A DNA stretch of 64,000 nucleotides from Alphaproteobacteria bacterium (GTDB taxonomy: Bacteria; Pseudomonadota; Alphaproteobacteria; Ferrovibrionales; Ferrovibrionaceae): positions 124,001 through 188,000 of the forward strand of contig JAFKFH010000014.1 of the NCBI GenBank assembly GCA_017307375.1, in the 5' to 3' direction. The position numbers were made by a program, and so were the translations under genes. Numbering within the stretch: position 1 is the stretch's first letter; each line of letters starts with the position of its first letter. The notes beneath the pieces were generated by a model. The model was not told the DNA's origin, made no database searches, and saw only the letters and a list, made by a program, of their open reading frames with translations. Below, piece after piece: positions 34,919 through 42,790 of the stretch.

Positions 34919-35701
34919 ATGGACAAGAAGGATGCGGCCGACCAGTACGTGGCCGCAGCGCTCGATCGGGGCCTGCAGCTGCTGGAAATCCTGAGCGACG
35001 CGCGCGCGGCGCTGCCGCTGGCCGAGATCGCGCGGCGCATGGGGCTGTCGCGCGGGGTGGCGTTCCGGCTGGCCCATACGCTGGAGCGGCGCGGCTATCT
35101 CGAACGCATCGATGCCGTGCCGAACTACCGGCCGGGCGTCAGGGTCATGGGCCTCGGTTTCTCATACCTGCGTTCGCTCGGCCTGACCGAACTGGCGCGA
35201 CCCTATATGGAGCGGTTGCGCGACGCGACCGACGCCTCGGTCCATCTCGGCGTGCTGGACGGCCGCGACGTCTTCTACGTCGCCCGCATCGCGGCACGCC
35301 ACGGGGTGGTCAGCTATATCGATATCGGCGACCGTTCGCCCGCCCACGCCTCGGCGATCGGCCATGCGCTGCTCGCCAGCCTGGCGGACGACGAAATCGC
35401 GCGGCTCTACCGGGACGCGTCGTTCGAGACGGTGCGCGGCGCCGCACCGCGCAACGCGGTGGAGTTGCTGCAGAAGGTCGCCGAAGTGCGCAGCCAGGGT
35501 TACGCCGTCTCGATCGGCGCGCTGCATTCGAACGTGCTGGCGATTGCTGCGGCCTTCCGCAATGCCGACGGCAAGCTGGCCGGCGCGGTCAGCGTGACCA
35601 GCCTCGATACCGAACGGCTGCGCGATGCGCCGCAACTCGGCGCCTCGGTCATCGCCGCCGCCGCCGAAATCTCGCGGGCGCTGGGCTACACCGGCGCCTG
35701 A
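34919..35701 (+). CDS. IclR-family transcriptional regulator
   Basis: 260 residues. The N-terminal winged helix (residues about 15-75, with LPLAEIARRMGLSRGVAFRLAHTLERRGYLER) is followed by the IclR effector domain (GHALLASLADDEIARLY and the C-terminal AVSVTS strand). A GGGGAGG site at 34907-34913 fixes the ATG. IclR proteins commonly control aromatic or small-acid catabolism. Its divergent position makes the Rieske-ABC-TauD operon the obvious target, and a substrate-derived ligand is likely. Confidence 0.93.
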   Translation: MDKKDAADQYVAAALDRGLQLLEILSDARAALPLAEIARRMGLSRGVAFRLAHTLERRGYLERIDAVPNYRPGVRVMGLGFSYLRSLGLTELARPYMERLRDATDASVHLGVLDGRDVFYVARIAARHGVVSYIDIGDRSPAHASAIGHALLASLADDEIARLYRDASFETVRGAAPRNAVELLQKVAEVRSQGYAVSIGALHSNVLAIAAAFRNADGKLAGAVSVTSLDTERLRDAPQLGASVIAAAAEISRALGYTGA

Positions 35702-35705
35702 GCCG

Positions 35706-37265
35706 TCACGCCTCCTCCAGCGCGCGGCGCAGCCGACGGATCAGCACGGCCCGGCCCCGCTCGTCGGCGATGCGATCGGCGGCAGTACCGATATCGAGCA
35801 GCAGCCGCGACAGGTCGTTGTGGGAATCGAGCCGGCCGAGCTTATCGGGCTCGAGCCGCCGCTCGGCCGGAACGATCGCGCGCGCGCCGTCGGGGGTCAG
35901 CTCGTAGATATCGTCAAGCTCAGGAAGGAAAATATTCCTGTCTTCGAGGCGCGCCTGCATGGCAGCGCGCGAGGGCGCCTCGCCATGGACGAGGAACACG
36001 CCCCGGCCGATCGGGCGACGGGCCGCGATCCATTCGGCCAGCCCGTCGGCATCGGCATGACCGGAGTAGAAGTCGAGCGTGCGGATGCGGGCACGCACCT
36101 CGATGGCGTCGCCCTGGATCCGCACCCGGGGCGCGCCTTCCTGCAGGATCCGGCCCAGCGTTCCCTGCGCCTGGTAGCCGATCAGCAGCACCGTGGCCTC
36201 CGACCGCCACAGCCAGTCCCTGAGGTGATGGCGGATCCGGCCGGCCTCGCACATGCCGGACGCGGAGATAACGATGAAGAAACCGTGGACACGGCTGATC
36301 GCCTTGCTCTGCTCGACCGTCTCGGTGAAGCGCACCTGGGCCGATTCCATCGCGCGGCGCAGCACGTCGCCGTTGACGATCTCGCGCGCATGCCGGGCAA
36401 AGATCGCCGAGGCGCGGGTCGCCAGCGGCGAATCGATGAAGATCGGAATAGCCGGCAGCTCGCCGCCCTCGACCAGCAAGGTCAGGTCGACCAGCAGTTC
36501 CTGGGTCCGTTCGACGGCGAACGAAGGGATGATCAGCGGTCCGCGGGCCGCCATGGCGGCCCGCACCTCGTCGCGCAGACGATGACGGCGCGCCTCCGGC
36601 GTCACCGGCTCGCGCGTGCGATCACCATAGGTGGATTCGCAGACCAGATAATCGATGCCCGCCGGGGCCTGGGGATCGTCCTGCAGCGTCTTGTGGCCAG
36701 GCCCGATGTCGCCGGAAAACAGGATCGTCGCATCGGCGGTGCGCAGTTCGACCGAAGCCGAGCCAAGCAGATGGCCGGCATTCCAGAAACGCGCCTGGAT
36801 GCCCTTCGCCAACGGCGTCCAATGCCCGTACTCGGCCGGACGGAAGCGGGTCAGCACGTCGGCGGCATCCTCGGCCGTATAGATCGGCGTCACTGGCTTG
36901 CGACCGCGCCGGGCATTGCGGCGATTGAGCTGTTCGACTTCCATTTCCTGGATATGGCCCGAATCGGGCAGCATCACGGAACAGAGGTCGACGGTTGCCG
37001 CCGTCGCGTGGATCGGCCCGCCATAGCCGTCGCGCACCAGCCGCGGCAGCAGGCCGGAATGGTCGATATGGGCGTGGGTCAGGACGACGGCATCGATACC
37101 GTCGGCCGCGACCGGCAACGGCCGGTAGTTCAGTTCCTTCTCGGTCTTGGGCCCCTGGAACAGGCCGCAATCGACCATGACGCGGGCGTCGGCGGTTTCG
37201 ACCAGAAAGCAGGAGCCGGTGACCGTTCCCGCCGCCCCGAGAAAGCGCAGCCGTGTCGGGGTCAC
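35706..37265 (-). CDS. Beta-CASP metallo-beta-lactamase-fold hydrolase (RNA-processing type)
   Basis: 519 residues. The zinc motif LTHAHIDHSGLLP is at residues about 62-74. Further signs are SGDIGPG, CESTYGDR and the beta-CASP segments IIPSFAVERTQELL and VISASGMCEAGRI, with YSGHADADGL near residue 396. Relatives are CPSF73-like or YSH1-like RNA nucleases. A role in RNA processing is inferred by family. The start is GTG 37265, overlapping the TGA of a small membrane-protein gene (GTGA). An extra C-terminal helical tail of about 60 residues is Arg-rich. Confidence 0.9.
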   Translation of the reverse strand: MTPTRLRFLGAAGTVTGSCFLVETADARVMVDCGLFQGPKTEKELNYRPLPVAADGIDAVVLTHAHIDHSGLLPRLVRDGYGGPIHATAATVDLCSVMLPDSGHIQEMEVEQLNRRNARRGRKPVTPIYTAEDAADVLTRFRPAEYGHWTPLAKGIQARFWNAGHLLGSASVELRTADATILFSGDIGPGHKTLQDDPQAPAGIDYLVCESTYGDRTREPVTPEARRHRLRDEVRAAMAARGPLIIPSFAVERTQELLVDLTLLVEGGELPAIPIFIDSPLATRASAIFARHAREIVNGDVLRRAMESAQVRFTETVEQSKAISRVHGFFIVISASGMCEAGRIRHHLRDWLWRSEATVLLIGYQAQGTLGRILQEGAPRVRIQGDAIEVRARIRTLDFYSGHADADGLAEWIAARRPIGRGVFLVHGEAPSRAAMQARLEDRNIFLPELDDIYELTPDGARAIVPAERRLEPDKLGRLDSHNDLSRLLLDIGTAADRIADERGRAVLIRRLRRALEEA

Positions 37266-37447
37266 AGCGATTGCGGATGACGCAGGAAAGCGATCATCCG
37301 GACGATCGGCGGCGGCGACGGATCGCGGCGGATATCGCCGCGCATCGCACCCAGCGCGATGCAGCCGAGCAGGCCGAGAAAGGCGGCGATCGAGTAACCC
37401 AGCGCGGTCTGATCAAGGCCCAGTACGTATTGCGTCATCTCGTTCAT
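37262..37447 (-). CDS. Small single-pass membrane protein
   Basis: 61 residues with one hydrophobic helix (LGYSIAAFLGLLGCIALGAM, residues about 16-35) and a basic tail ending IAFLRHPQSL. I do not recognise a family. A GGGGGC stretch precedes the ATG. Its stop overlaps the GTG of the beta-CASP gene, so the two are translated together. It may tether that enzyme to the membrane; this is inference. Below the usual annotation length, but the overlap and the clear helix support it. Confidence 0.6.
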   Translation of the reverse strand: MNEMTQYVLGLDQTALGYSIAAFLGLLGCIALGAMRGDIRRDPSPPPIVRMIAFLRHPQSL

Positions 37448-37648
37448 CGCTGCCCCCGGCGTGGTCAAGGTGGGTTGCTGTCGAGGACGATCCTCGCCCA
37501 ATCGGCGGCTTTTCGACATTCAGGGAAATCCCCTATCCGCCGAATGGCGCACCTCCTCGGGGCCTTCGCCGGCAAGCCGGGATCGTATAGTTATGCGGCC
37601 ACGCGCCGAACAACGTCGCAATGCAAGATACCAAGGACGGGATCCGTG

Positions 37649-38200
37649 ATGACAGGCAAGACGTCGACGACCTCACCCTGCCCACCGCTGTCCGATGCGG
37701 CCTGGCCCGAGGCCATCGCCGAGATGAAGGCGGGCTTCGCCGGCGCGTTGAACGTCTATCGCACGATGGCGCATCACCCGGCGCTGCTGAAGGCCTGGGC
37801 GCCGCTGCGCCAGCATGTCGTCAAGGACAGCGCGCTGGGACCGGAACGGTCGGAAGTCGTGATCCTGCGCGCCGCCCACCGCATGGGCTCCGCCTATGAA
37901 TGGGCGCATCACGTGTCGCGTGCCCGGGCGCTGGGTTTCGCCGACAGCCGCATTGCCGCACTGCGCGGCCAGCCCGAAGGCGAGGACGGCCTGATCGTGC
38001 GGGCCGTCGATGCGCTGTTCGACCAGCGCCGCCTGCCCCCGGACCTGGAAGCGGCGCTGGCGGCCGCGATCGGCCGGCAGGGCGTGTTCGACCTGATCGC
38101 CACGGTCGGGTTCTATTCGGTGTTGGGCAATATCCTGATGACCTACGACACGCCGATCGACGACGGCGTCGCCGCGGAAATGGCAGCCAGGCCGCTATAG
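37649..38200 (+). CDS. Carboxymuconolactone decarboxylase (AhpD-like) family protein
   Basis: 183 residues with the CMD fold. The conserved region is SEVVILRAAHRMGSAYEWAHHVSRARALGF near residue 75. Only Glu and His of the usual catalytic ExxCxxxH motif are present (E-W-A-H-H-V-S), without cysteines, so it is not a peroxidase-type AhpD. Such members are often lactone decarboxylases or of unknown function. AAGGACGGG precedes the ATG. An in-frame GTG one codon earlier is an alternative. It converges on the receiver gene with 4 bp between. Confidence 0.87.
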   Translation: MTGKTSTTSPCPPLSDAAWPEAIAEMKAGFAGALNVYRTMAHHPALLKAWAPLRQHVVKDSALGPERSEVVILRAAHRMGSAYEWAHHVSRARALGFADSRIAALRGQPEGEDGLIVRAVDALFDQRRLPPDLEAALAAAIGRQGVFDLIATVGFYSVLGNILMTYDTPIDDGVAAEMAARPL

Positions 38201-38204
38201 CCGA

Positions 38205-38561
38205 TCAGTGCGCGGCGTCGATCGCCGCCAGCAGGATCGACTGGTCGACCGGCTTGTCCAGGAGACAGCGAATGCCGGCCGCCGCCGCGCGCTGACGCAG
38301 CAGTTCGTCGGAACGGCCGGTGATCATGATGATCGGCAAGGCGGGCGCGCGGGCGCGCAGCATGCCGGCCAGTTGCAGGCCGTCGGTGCCGGGCATGTGC
38401 ATGTCGAGCAGCACGCAATCGTCGCGATCGACCGGCAGGCTCGCCACGAACTCGGCCGCCGAGCCATAACCGCGCACGTCGAGGCCGTGGCAGGACAGGA
38501 GCGCGTCGAGCGAATCCCTTACCGCCTCATCATCGTCGACGACATGAACGATACGCGCCAT
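38205..38561 (-). CDS. Single-domain response regulator (stand-alone receiver)
   Basis: 118 residues, a complete receiver domain and nothing else. The acidic pocket is VVDDDEAVRDS, the phospho-acceptor Asp is in CVLLDMHMPGTDG near residue 53, and the Lys is in CLLDKPVDQS. Three cysteines lie at about residues 24, 49 and 99. It sits 114 bp downstream of fixJ on the same strand and could act as a phosphate sink or feedback element for the FixL-like kinase. That link is inference. Confidence 0.88.
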   Translation of the reverse strand: MARIVHVVDDDEAVRDSLDALLSCHGLDVRGYGSAAEFVASLPVDRDDCVLLDMHMPGTDGLQLAGMLRARAPALPIIMITGRSDELLRQRAAAAGIRCLLDKPVDQSILLAAIDAAH

Positions 38562-38629
38562 CCGGAGTCCCGGCCTTTCGTCCGCACCATGCGGATGGCA
38601 AAGTCTAGGGACGTGCCGACCGGCCCGAT

Positions 38630-38647
38630 ATACGCAATCCCCCGTAT
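38630..38647. promoter_or_regulatory. ATACG-N8-CGTAT dyad upstream of the orphan receiver gene
   Basis: Perfect 5-bp arms (38630-38634 and 38643-38647) flank CAATCCCC, 70-87 bp before the receiver ATG. The size suits a dimeric LuxR-type response regulator such as the adjacent FixJ protein. Confidence 0.35.
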
Positions 38648-38675
38648 GCGACGCCGGAGCGCAGGGGCAAACCGG

Positions 38676-39290
38676 TCACTCGCCGGCAGCGATCGCCGCG
38701 CGCACCAGGTCGGACAGGCTGCGCGCCTCCATCTTCTCCATCAGATGGGCGCGATGGATCTCGACCGTGCGCGGGCTGATGTCGAGCTCGAAGGCGATGA
38801 CCTTGTTGGGCCGGCCCAGCACCAGCAGGTCGAGGACCTGACGCTCGCGCGGGCTCAAAGTCGCAAGACGGGCCCGGGCCGCCGCCGCCGCGGCTTGCCG
38901 GCCCTGGTCCTGGCTGCGCAAGGCGGCGGCACGGGCCACCGACGACAGCAGCTGTTCGTCGTCGAACGGCTTTTCCAGAAAATCGACCGCGCCGGCCTTC
39001 ATCGCCTGGACCGCCAGCGGCACGTCGGCATGGCCCGTCACCACGATGACCGGCAGGCCAAGCTGGCGTTCCGCCAGCGCCGCCTGCAGCGCCAGGCCGT
39101 CCATGCCGGGCATGCGCACGTCGGTGACGAGACAACGCCCGGCATCGAGCCGGTCATAGCCGAGCAAATCGGCCGCCGAGGCGAAGTCCTCGACCTGCCA
39201 GCCCGCCGATTCCAGCAGGGCGCGCAGCGAATCGCGGACATCTTCGTCGTCGTCGACGACAAAGACCACGGCCGTGTCGGGGTCGCTCAT
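38676..39290 (-). CDS. fixJ: FixJ-type response regulator
   Basis: 204 residues. An N-terminal receiver domain has the acceptor Asp in [14 protein letters not shown] near residue 57, the conserved VTGHADVPLAVQAMKAGAVDFLEKPF, and a short linker. The C-terminal LuxR helix-turn-helix is LSPRERQVLDLLVLGRPNKVIAFELDIS and what follows. This is the FixJ arrangement. Its ATG overlaps the TGA of the FixL-like kinase gene, so the two are co-translated partners. Targets probably include oxygen-responsive genes if the kinase senses O2. Confidence 0.9.
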   Translation of the reverse strand: MSDPDTAVVFVVDDDEDVRDSLRALLESAGWQVEDFASAADLLGYDRLDAGRCLVTDVRMPGMDGLALQAALAERQLGLPVIVVTGHADVPLAVQAMKAGAVDFLEKPFDDEQLLSSVARAAALRSQDQGRQAAAAAARARLATLSPRERQVLDLLVLGRPNKVIAFELDISPRTVEIHRAHLMEKMEARSLSDLVRAAIAAGE

Positions 39291-40384
39291 CGCGTGCCTG
39301 CCGGCAGCCGGAAGCGAAACAGCGCCCCGCCGCCCTCGCCGGTGGTGGCGGAAAGCTCGCCGCCATGAGCGTCGACGATGGTGCGGCACAACGAAAGGCC
39401 GATACCCATGCCGTTCTCCTTGGTGGTGACGAAGGGTTGGAACAGCCGCTCGAGCACCTCGGGCGGCAGGCCGGGGCCGGTATCGGCGACCAGCACCTCG
39501 ACGGCGCCGTCGGCCGCAGCCGTCGTCGTGACGCGCAATTCGCGCCGCGGCTGTCCCGCCATCGCCTCGACGGCGTTACGCACCAGGTTGAGGACGACCT
39601 GCTGGATCTGGATGCGGTCGATCATGACTTCAGGCAGGCCGGCGGCGTATTCGAACCGCCGGTCGACGTCGGCACCGGCGGTCAGGCCGAGGGCCACCGC
39701 CTCGGACACCGTGGTGTTGATGTCTTCCAGCTTGCGGTGCGTCTCGCCCTTCTCGACGAAATCCCGCAGGCGGCGGATGATCTGGCCTGCGCGCGTGGTC
39801 TGCCCGGCGGCCTTGTCGACCAGCTCGACCGCACGGACCGCCCGGGGATCGTCGAGCCCCTCGATCGTGCGCCGGGCCGCCTTGACGTAGTTCATGATCG
39901 CGGTCAGCGGCTGGTTCAGCTCATGGGCCAGGCCCGACGACATCTGCCCCATCGCGGTCAGGCGCGAGACATGCAGCAATTCGGCCTGAAGCTCGCGCAG
40001 CCGCCGTTCCGCGGCATGGCGGTCGGAGATGTCGTGGATGATGCCGACGAAGATCGGGCGCGCCTCGACCCGCCCCTCGCCGACCGACAGATACATCGGG
40101 AAGGTCGACCCGTCCTTGCGCCTGCCGACGACCTCGCGCCCGATGCCGATGATCTTGGCCACGCCGGTGCGGTTGTAGGCAGCGATATAGCCGTCATGGG
40201 CATCCCGGTAGGGCGCCGGCATCAGCATCGACACGTTGCGGCCGACAACCTCGTCGGCCGCAAAGCCGAACAGCCGCTCGCACGCCGGGTTGTAGACCTC
40301 GACGATCCCTTGCGCGTCGATAACCACCACGCCGTCGACGGCGGTGGCAATCAAGGCCTCGAACATGCTGTTCGCCGATACCAT
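39287..40384 (-). CDS. fixL: FixL-like soluble heme-PAS histidine kinase
   Basis: 365 residues without a membrane segment. The PAS domain (residues about 5-125) keeps His63 in DAHDGY and Arg83 in IIGIGR, 20 residues apart. That is the spacing of the heme ligand His200 and distal Arg220 of Bradyrhizobium FixL. The equivalents of Arg206 and His214 are Ala69 and Lys77. The kinase core has the H-box GLAHELNQPL (His154) and the ATPase loop GMGIGLSLCRTIV. The FixJ gene overlaps its stop. The start is uncertain (ATG 40384, or ATG 40366). Confidence 0.88.
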   Translation of the reverse strand: MVSANSMFEALIATAVDGVVVIDAQGIVEVYNPACERLFGFAADEVVGRNVSMLMPAPYRDAHDGYIAAYNRTGVAKIIGIGREVVGRRKDGSTFPMYLSVGEGRVEARPIFVGIIHDISDRHAAERRLRELQAELLHVSRLTAMGQMSSGLAHELNQPLTAIMNYVKAARRTIEGLDDPRAVRAVELVDKAAGQTTRAGQIIRRLRDFVEKGETHRKLEDINTTVSEAVALGLTAGADVDRRFEYAAGLPEVMIDRIQIQQVVLNLVRNAVEAMAGQPRRELRVTTTAAADGAVEVLVADTGPGLPPEVLERLFQPFVTTKENGMGIGLSLCRTIVDAHGGELSATTGEGGGALFRFRLPAGTR

Positions 40385-40465
40385 CCGATTGTTCTGTCCG
40401 CAACAAACCCGAATCACGGCGGGCAGAATAGCGGTTTGGTACCGGCTTGGAGAGGGACTTGTCGA

Positions 40466-41113
40466 CTAGATCTTGCGAACTAAGTTGACCCCGTCGCCGA
40501 TCGGCAACAGGCACATGTCGACCCGGGGGTCGCCATGGATCTTGGCATTCAGGGTCCGCAGCGCCACGGTGTCGGCATCGTTGATCGCGGGGTCGGCGAC
40601 CGCGCCGCTCCACAGCATGTTGTCCAGGGCGATGACGCCGCCGGGGCGCAACAGGGTCAGGCAGTCCTCGTAATAGCCGTCATAGCCGGTCTTGTCGGCG
40701 TCGATGAAGGCGAAGTCGAACTGCCCTGCACGCCCCTCGGCGATCAGCCTGTGCAAGGTCGCCGAGCCCGGCCCGATCCGCAGGTCGATCCGGTCGGCCA
40801 CGCCGGCCTCCTGCCAGTAGCGGCGGCCGATCGCGGTCCATTCCTCGGACACGTCGCAGGCGATCAGCCGCCCGCCTGCGGGCAGCGCCTGGGCCACGGC
40901 CAGCGCGCTGAAGCCGGTGAAGGTGCCGATCTCCAGGCAGTTGCGCGCACCCAGCAGGCGGACGAGGAAGGCGAGGATCTGGGCGGTTTCGGGCCCGGCC
41001 TGCATCCGCCCGCGCGGCAGGCGCATGGTCTCCTCGCGCAGGCGGCGCTGCAGGTCGGTCTCGCGGCCGCCCACGGCCAGCAGGTATTTCTCGATGACGG
41101 GGTCGGTGCCCAT
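40466..41113 (-). CDS. SAM-dependent O-methyltransferase (catechol/caffeoyl-CoA type)
   Basis: 215 residues. The SAM site is LEIGTFTGFSALAVAQAL near residue 61. FDFAFIDADKTGYDGYYEDCL carries the metal-binding Asp, and GGVIALDNMLWSG with Asp-Asn completes the divalent-cation site of the class. Acceptors are usually catechol-like hydroxyls. It lies 21 bp downstream of the PadR gene on the same strand, so it may be in the PadR transcript and be its target. Confidence 0.92.
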   Translation of the reverse strand: MGTDPVIEKYLLAVGGRETDLQRRLREETMRLPRGRMQAGPETAQILAFLVRLLGARNCLEIGTFTGFSALAVAQALPAGGRLIACDVSEEWTAIGRRYWQEAGVADRIDLRIGPGSATLHRLIAEGRAGQFDFAFIDADKTGYDGYYEDCLTLLRPGGVIALDNMLWSGAVADPAINDADTVALRTLNAKIHGDPRVDMCLLPIGDGVNLVRKI

Positions 41114-41134
41114 GCCCAGTGCTCCTGACGGTGT

Positions 41135-41719
41135 TCAGCCGCGCTCGATCTCGGCTGCGGCGCGGTCCAGCGTCTCGACGATGCGGCGGGTGTCCTCGGC
41201 GCTCATCGGGCCGCGGGTGATGCGGATCTTCAGCGCCATCCGCAGGTTTTCGGCCGCGCGGCGGATTTCGGGCGCGGGACCGCCGCCGAACTGCGACGCC
41301 GCCTCGTTCATCCGGCCGAGGATGGCTTCGACGGTCGGGCCGTTCTGGGCCAGGAAGGCCGAGCCTTCTTCGGTGACGGTGTAGAGCTTCTTGTTGCCGC
41401 TCTCCACCTCGGACCGCAGATAGCCGTATTCCTCCAGCAGAGTCAGCGTCGGGTAGATGACACCCGGGCTGGGGCTGTAGGCGCCGGCGAACTTCTCCTC
41501 GACCGCCTTGATCAGCTCGTAGCCGTGCGCCGGCTTCTCGGCGATCAGATGCAGCAGGATGAAGCGCAGATCGCCCTGGTCGAGCATGCGCCGACCGCGC
41601 CCGCCGCGCCGGTGATGGTGGTCGTGATCGCCCCAGCCGTGCCGGCCGAATCCAAACAGCTTGTGCATCAGCCGATGATGCCCGCCGAAGCCGTCGCGGT
41701 CATGGAAATGATGAAACAT
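41135..41719 (-). CDS. PadR-family regulator with a histidine-rich N-terminus
   Basis: 194 residues. The first 36 contain 11 histidines (MFHHFHDRDGFGGHHRLMHK and the DHDHHH run near residue 32). The PadR winged helix follows (residues about 50-115: LLHLIAEKPAHGYELIKAVEEKF, GVIYPTLTLLEEYGYL) and then a helical C-terminus. GGAGG precedes the ATG. The His tract suggests metal or heme sensing, which is inference. Its promoter carries a perfect 31-bp palindrome, so autoregulation is very likely. Confidence 0.92.
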   Translation of the reverse strand: MFHHFHDRDGFGGHHRLMHKLFGFGRHGWGDHDHHHRRGGRGRRMLDQGDLRFILLHLIAEKPAHGYELIKAVEEKFAGAYSPSPGVIYPTLTLLEEYGYLRSEVESGNKKLYTVTEEGSAFLAQNGPTVEAILGRMNEAASQFGGGPAPEIRRAAENLRMALKIRITRGPMSAEDTRRIVETLDRAAAEIERG

Positions 41720-41736
41720 CAGATACCTCCGATAGG

Positions 41737-41767
41737 TCAGATATATCGAACAATTCGATATATCTGA
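41737..41767. promoter_or_regulatory. Perfect 31-bp palindromic operator upstream of padR
   Basis: TCAGATATATCGAA (41737-41750) and its exact complement (41754-41767) flank CAA, starting 17 bp before the PadR ATG. A 28-of-28 match in arms by chance is very unlikely. The position fits a repressor blocking the promoter or the ribosome binding site. Confidence 0.75.
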
Positions 41768-41771
41768 AACA

Positions 41772-41783
41772 TAGATATATCTA
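41772..41783. promoter_or_regulatory. Second palindrome sharing the operator core
   Basis: TAGATATATCTA is a perfect 12-bp palindrome containing the AGATATATC core of the larger operator, 4 bp away. It overlaps the stop codon of the LysR gene. It is probably an auxiliary PadR site. Confidence 0.5.
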
Positions 41784-42683
41784 ACTTTGCCGGTCGTCAA
41801 GGCCGGCGGCGAGGTGGTCGAGAAACCGTCGGCCGACCGGCTTCAAGGCGCGCGGCGACGGATAGACGGCATAGAAGGTCATCGGGGGCGGTGACCAGCC
41901 GGGCAGCGCCTCGACCAGCCGGCCGCCGGCGAGGTCTTCGGCGACGATATGACGGCTGAGCCGGGCAAGGCCGAGACCGGCCAAGGCCGCGTCGCGGGCT
42001 ACCAGCAGGTTGTCGGTGACGAAGCGGGGGCGGATGGCGATTTCGGCCGCGGCCGCGCCAGGTCCCTGCAATTGCCAGCGCGGTGCATCGCCTTGCTGCC
42101 ACCAGCCGACCCCGTCGCGGCCGTTGAGCTGGGCCGGCGTGCGCGGCTGCCCGGCCGCGGCGACCCAGGCCGGCGTCGCCACCAGCGCGAACGGCGCGAC
42201 CAGCAGGCGGCGGGCGACCAGCGTCGAATCCGCCAGGGTCGACGGTGTCGGGCGGATCATCAGGTCGCAGCCGGGCGGCATGATCTCCTCGACCCCCGTC
42301 GTCACCGTCACGTTGAGCTGGACCAGCGGATGGGCGGCGGCGAATTCGGCCGCCAGCCGGCCGATGATCAGTTCGGCCAGCACCACCGGACAGGCGATGC
42401 GCAGCGGCCCGCTCGGCTCGGCCAGCGCTTCCTGCGCGATCAGCGCGGCGGCCTCGGCCTCGGCCCGGATCGCCGCGCCGTGGCGATAGAGGCGCAGGCC
42501 CAGTTCGGTCACCGCAAAACGGCGGGCGTCGCGATGGATCAGGGTGACGCCCAGCCTGGCCTCGAGCTCGGCGACACGCCGGCTCAGCCGCGACTTCGGA
42601 ATGCCGGTGCGCCGGCTGGCTGCGGTGAAACCGCCGGCCTCGATCACCTGTGCCAGCAGGCTCAGATCGTCGCTCATCAACAT
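41781..42683 (-). CDS. LysR-family regulator
   Basis: 300 residues. The helix-turn-helix (SLLAQVIEAGGFTAASRRTGIPKSRLSRRVAEL, residues about 8-40) has the Ser-Arg-Leu-Ser-Arg-Arg form of the CrgA/DsdC-like branch that often faces a target gene. The start is uncertain: ATG 42683 gives a normal N-terminus, with ATG 42677 and ATG 42704 as alternatives. It is divergent from the esterase operon across about 107 bp and most likely controls it. Its 3' end runs into the PadR operator region. Confidence 0.9.
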   Translation of the reverse strand: MLMSDDLSLLAQVIEAGGFTAASRRTGIPKSRLSRRVAELEARLGVTLIHRDARRFAVTELGLRLYRHGAAIRAEAEAAALIAQEALAEPSGPLRIACPVVLAELIIGRLAAEFAAAHPLVQLNVTVTTGVEEIMPPGCDLMIRPTPSTLADSTLVARRLLVAPFALVATPAWVAAAGQPRTPAQLNGRDGVGWWQQGDAPRWQLQGPGAAAAEIAIRPRFVTDNLLVARDAALAGLGLARLSRHIVAEDLAGGRLVEALPGWSPPPMTFYAVYPSPRALKPVGRRFLDHLAAGLDDRQS

Positions 42684-42790
42684 CGGATCGGCCCATCGTT
42701 CCATTTTCAGGACGAAACATCGCAGAATCGGAGCGCGCGCGCCATTTTGGCGACGATTAGGCTTGCAACCGTCACAACAGGGGGAAAGCG

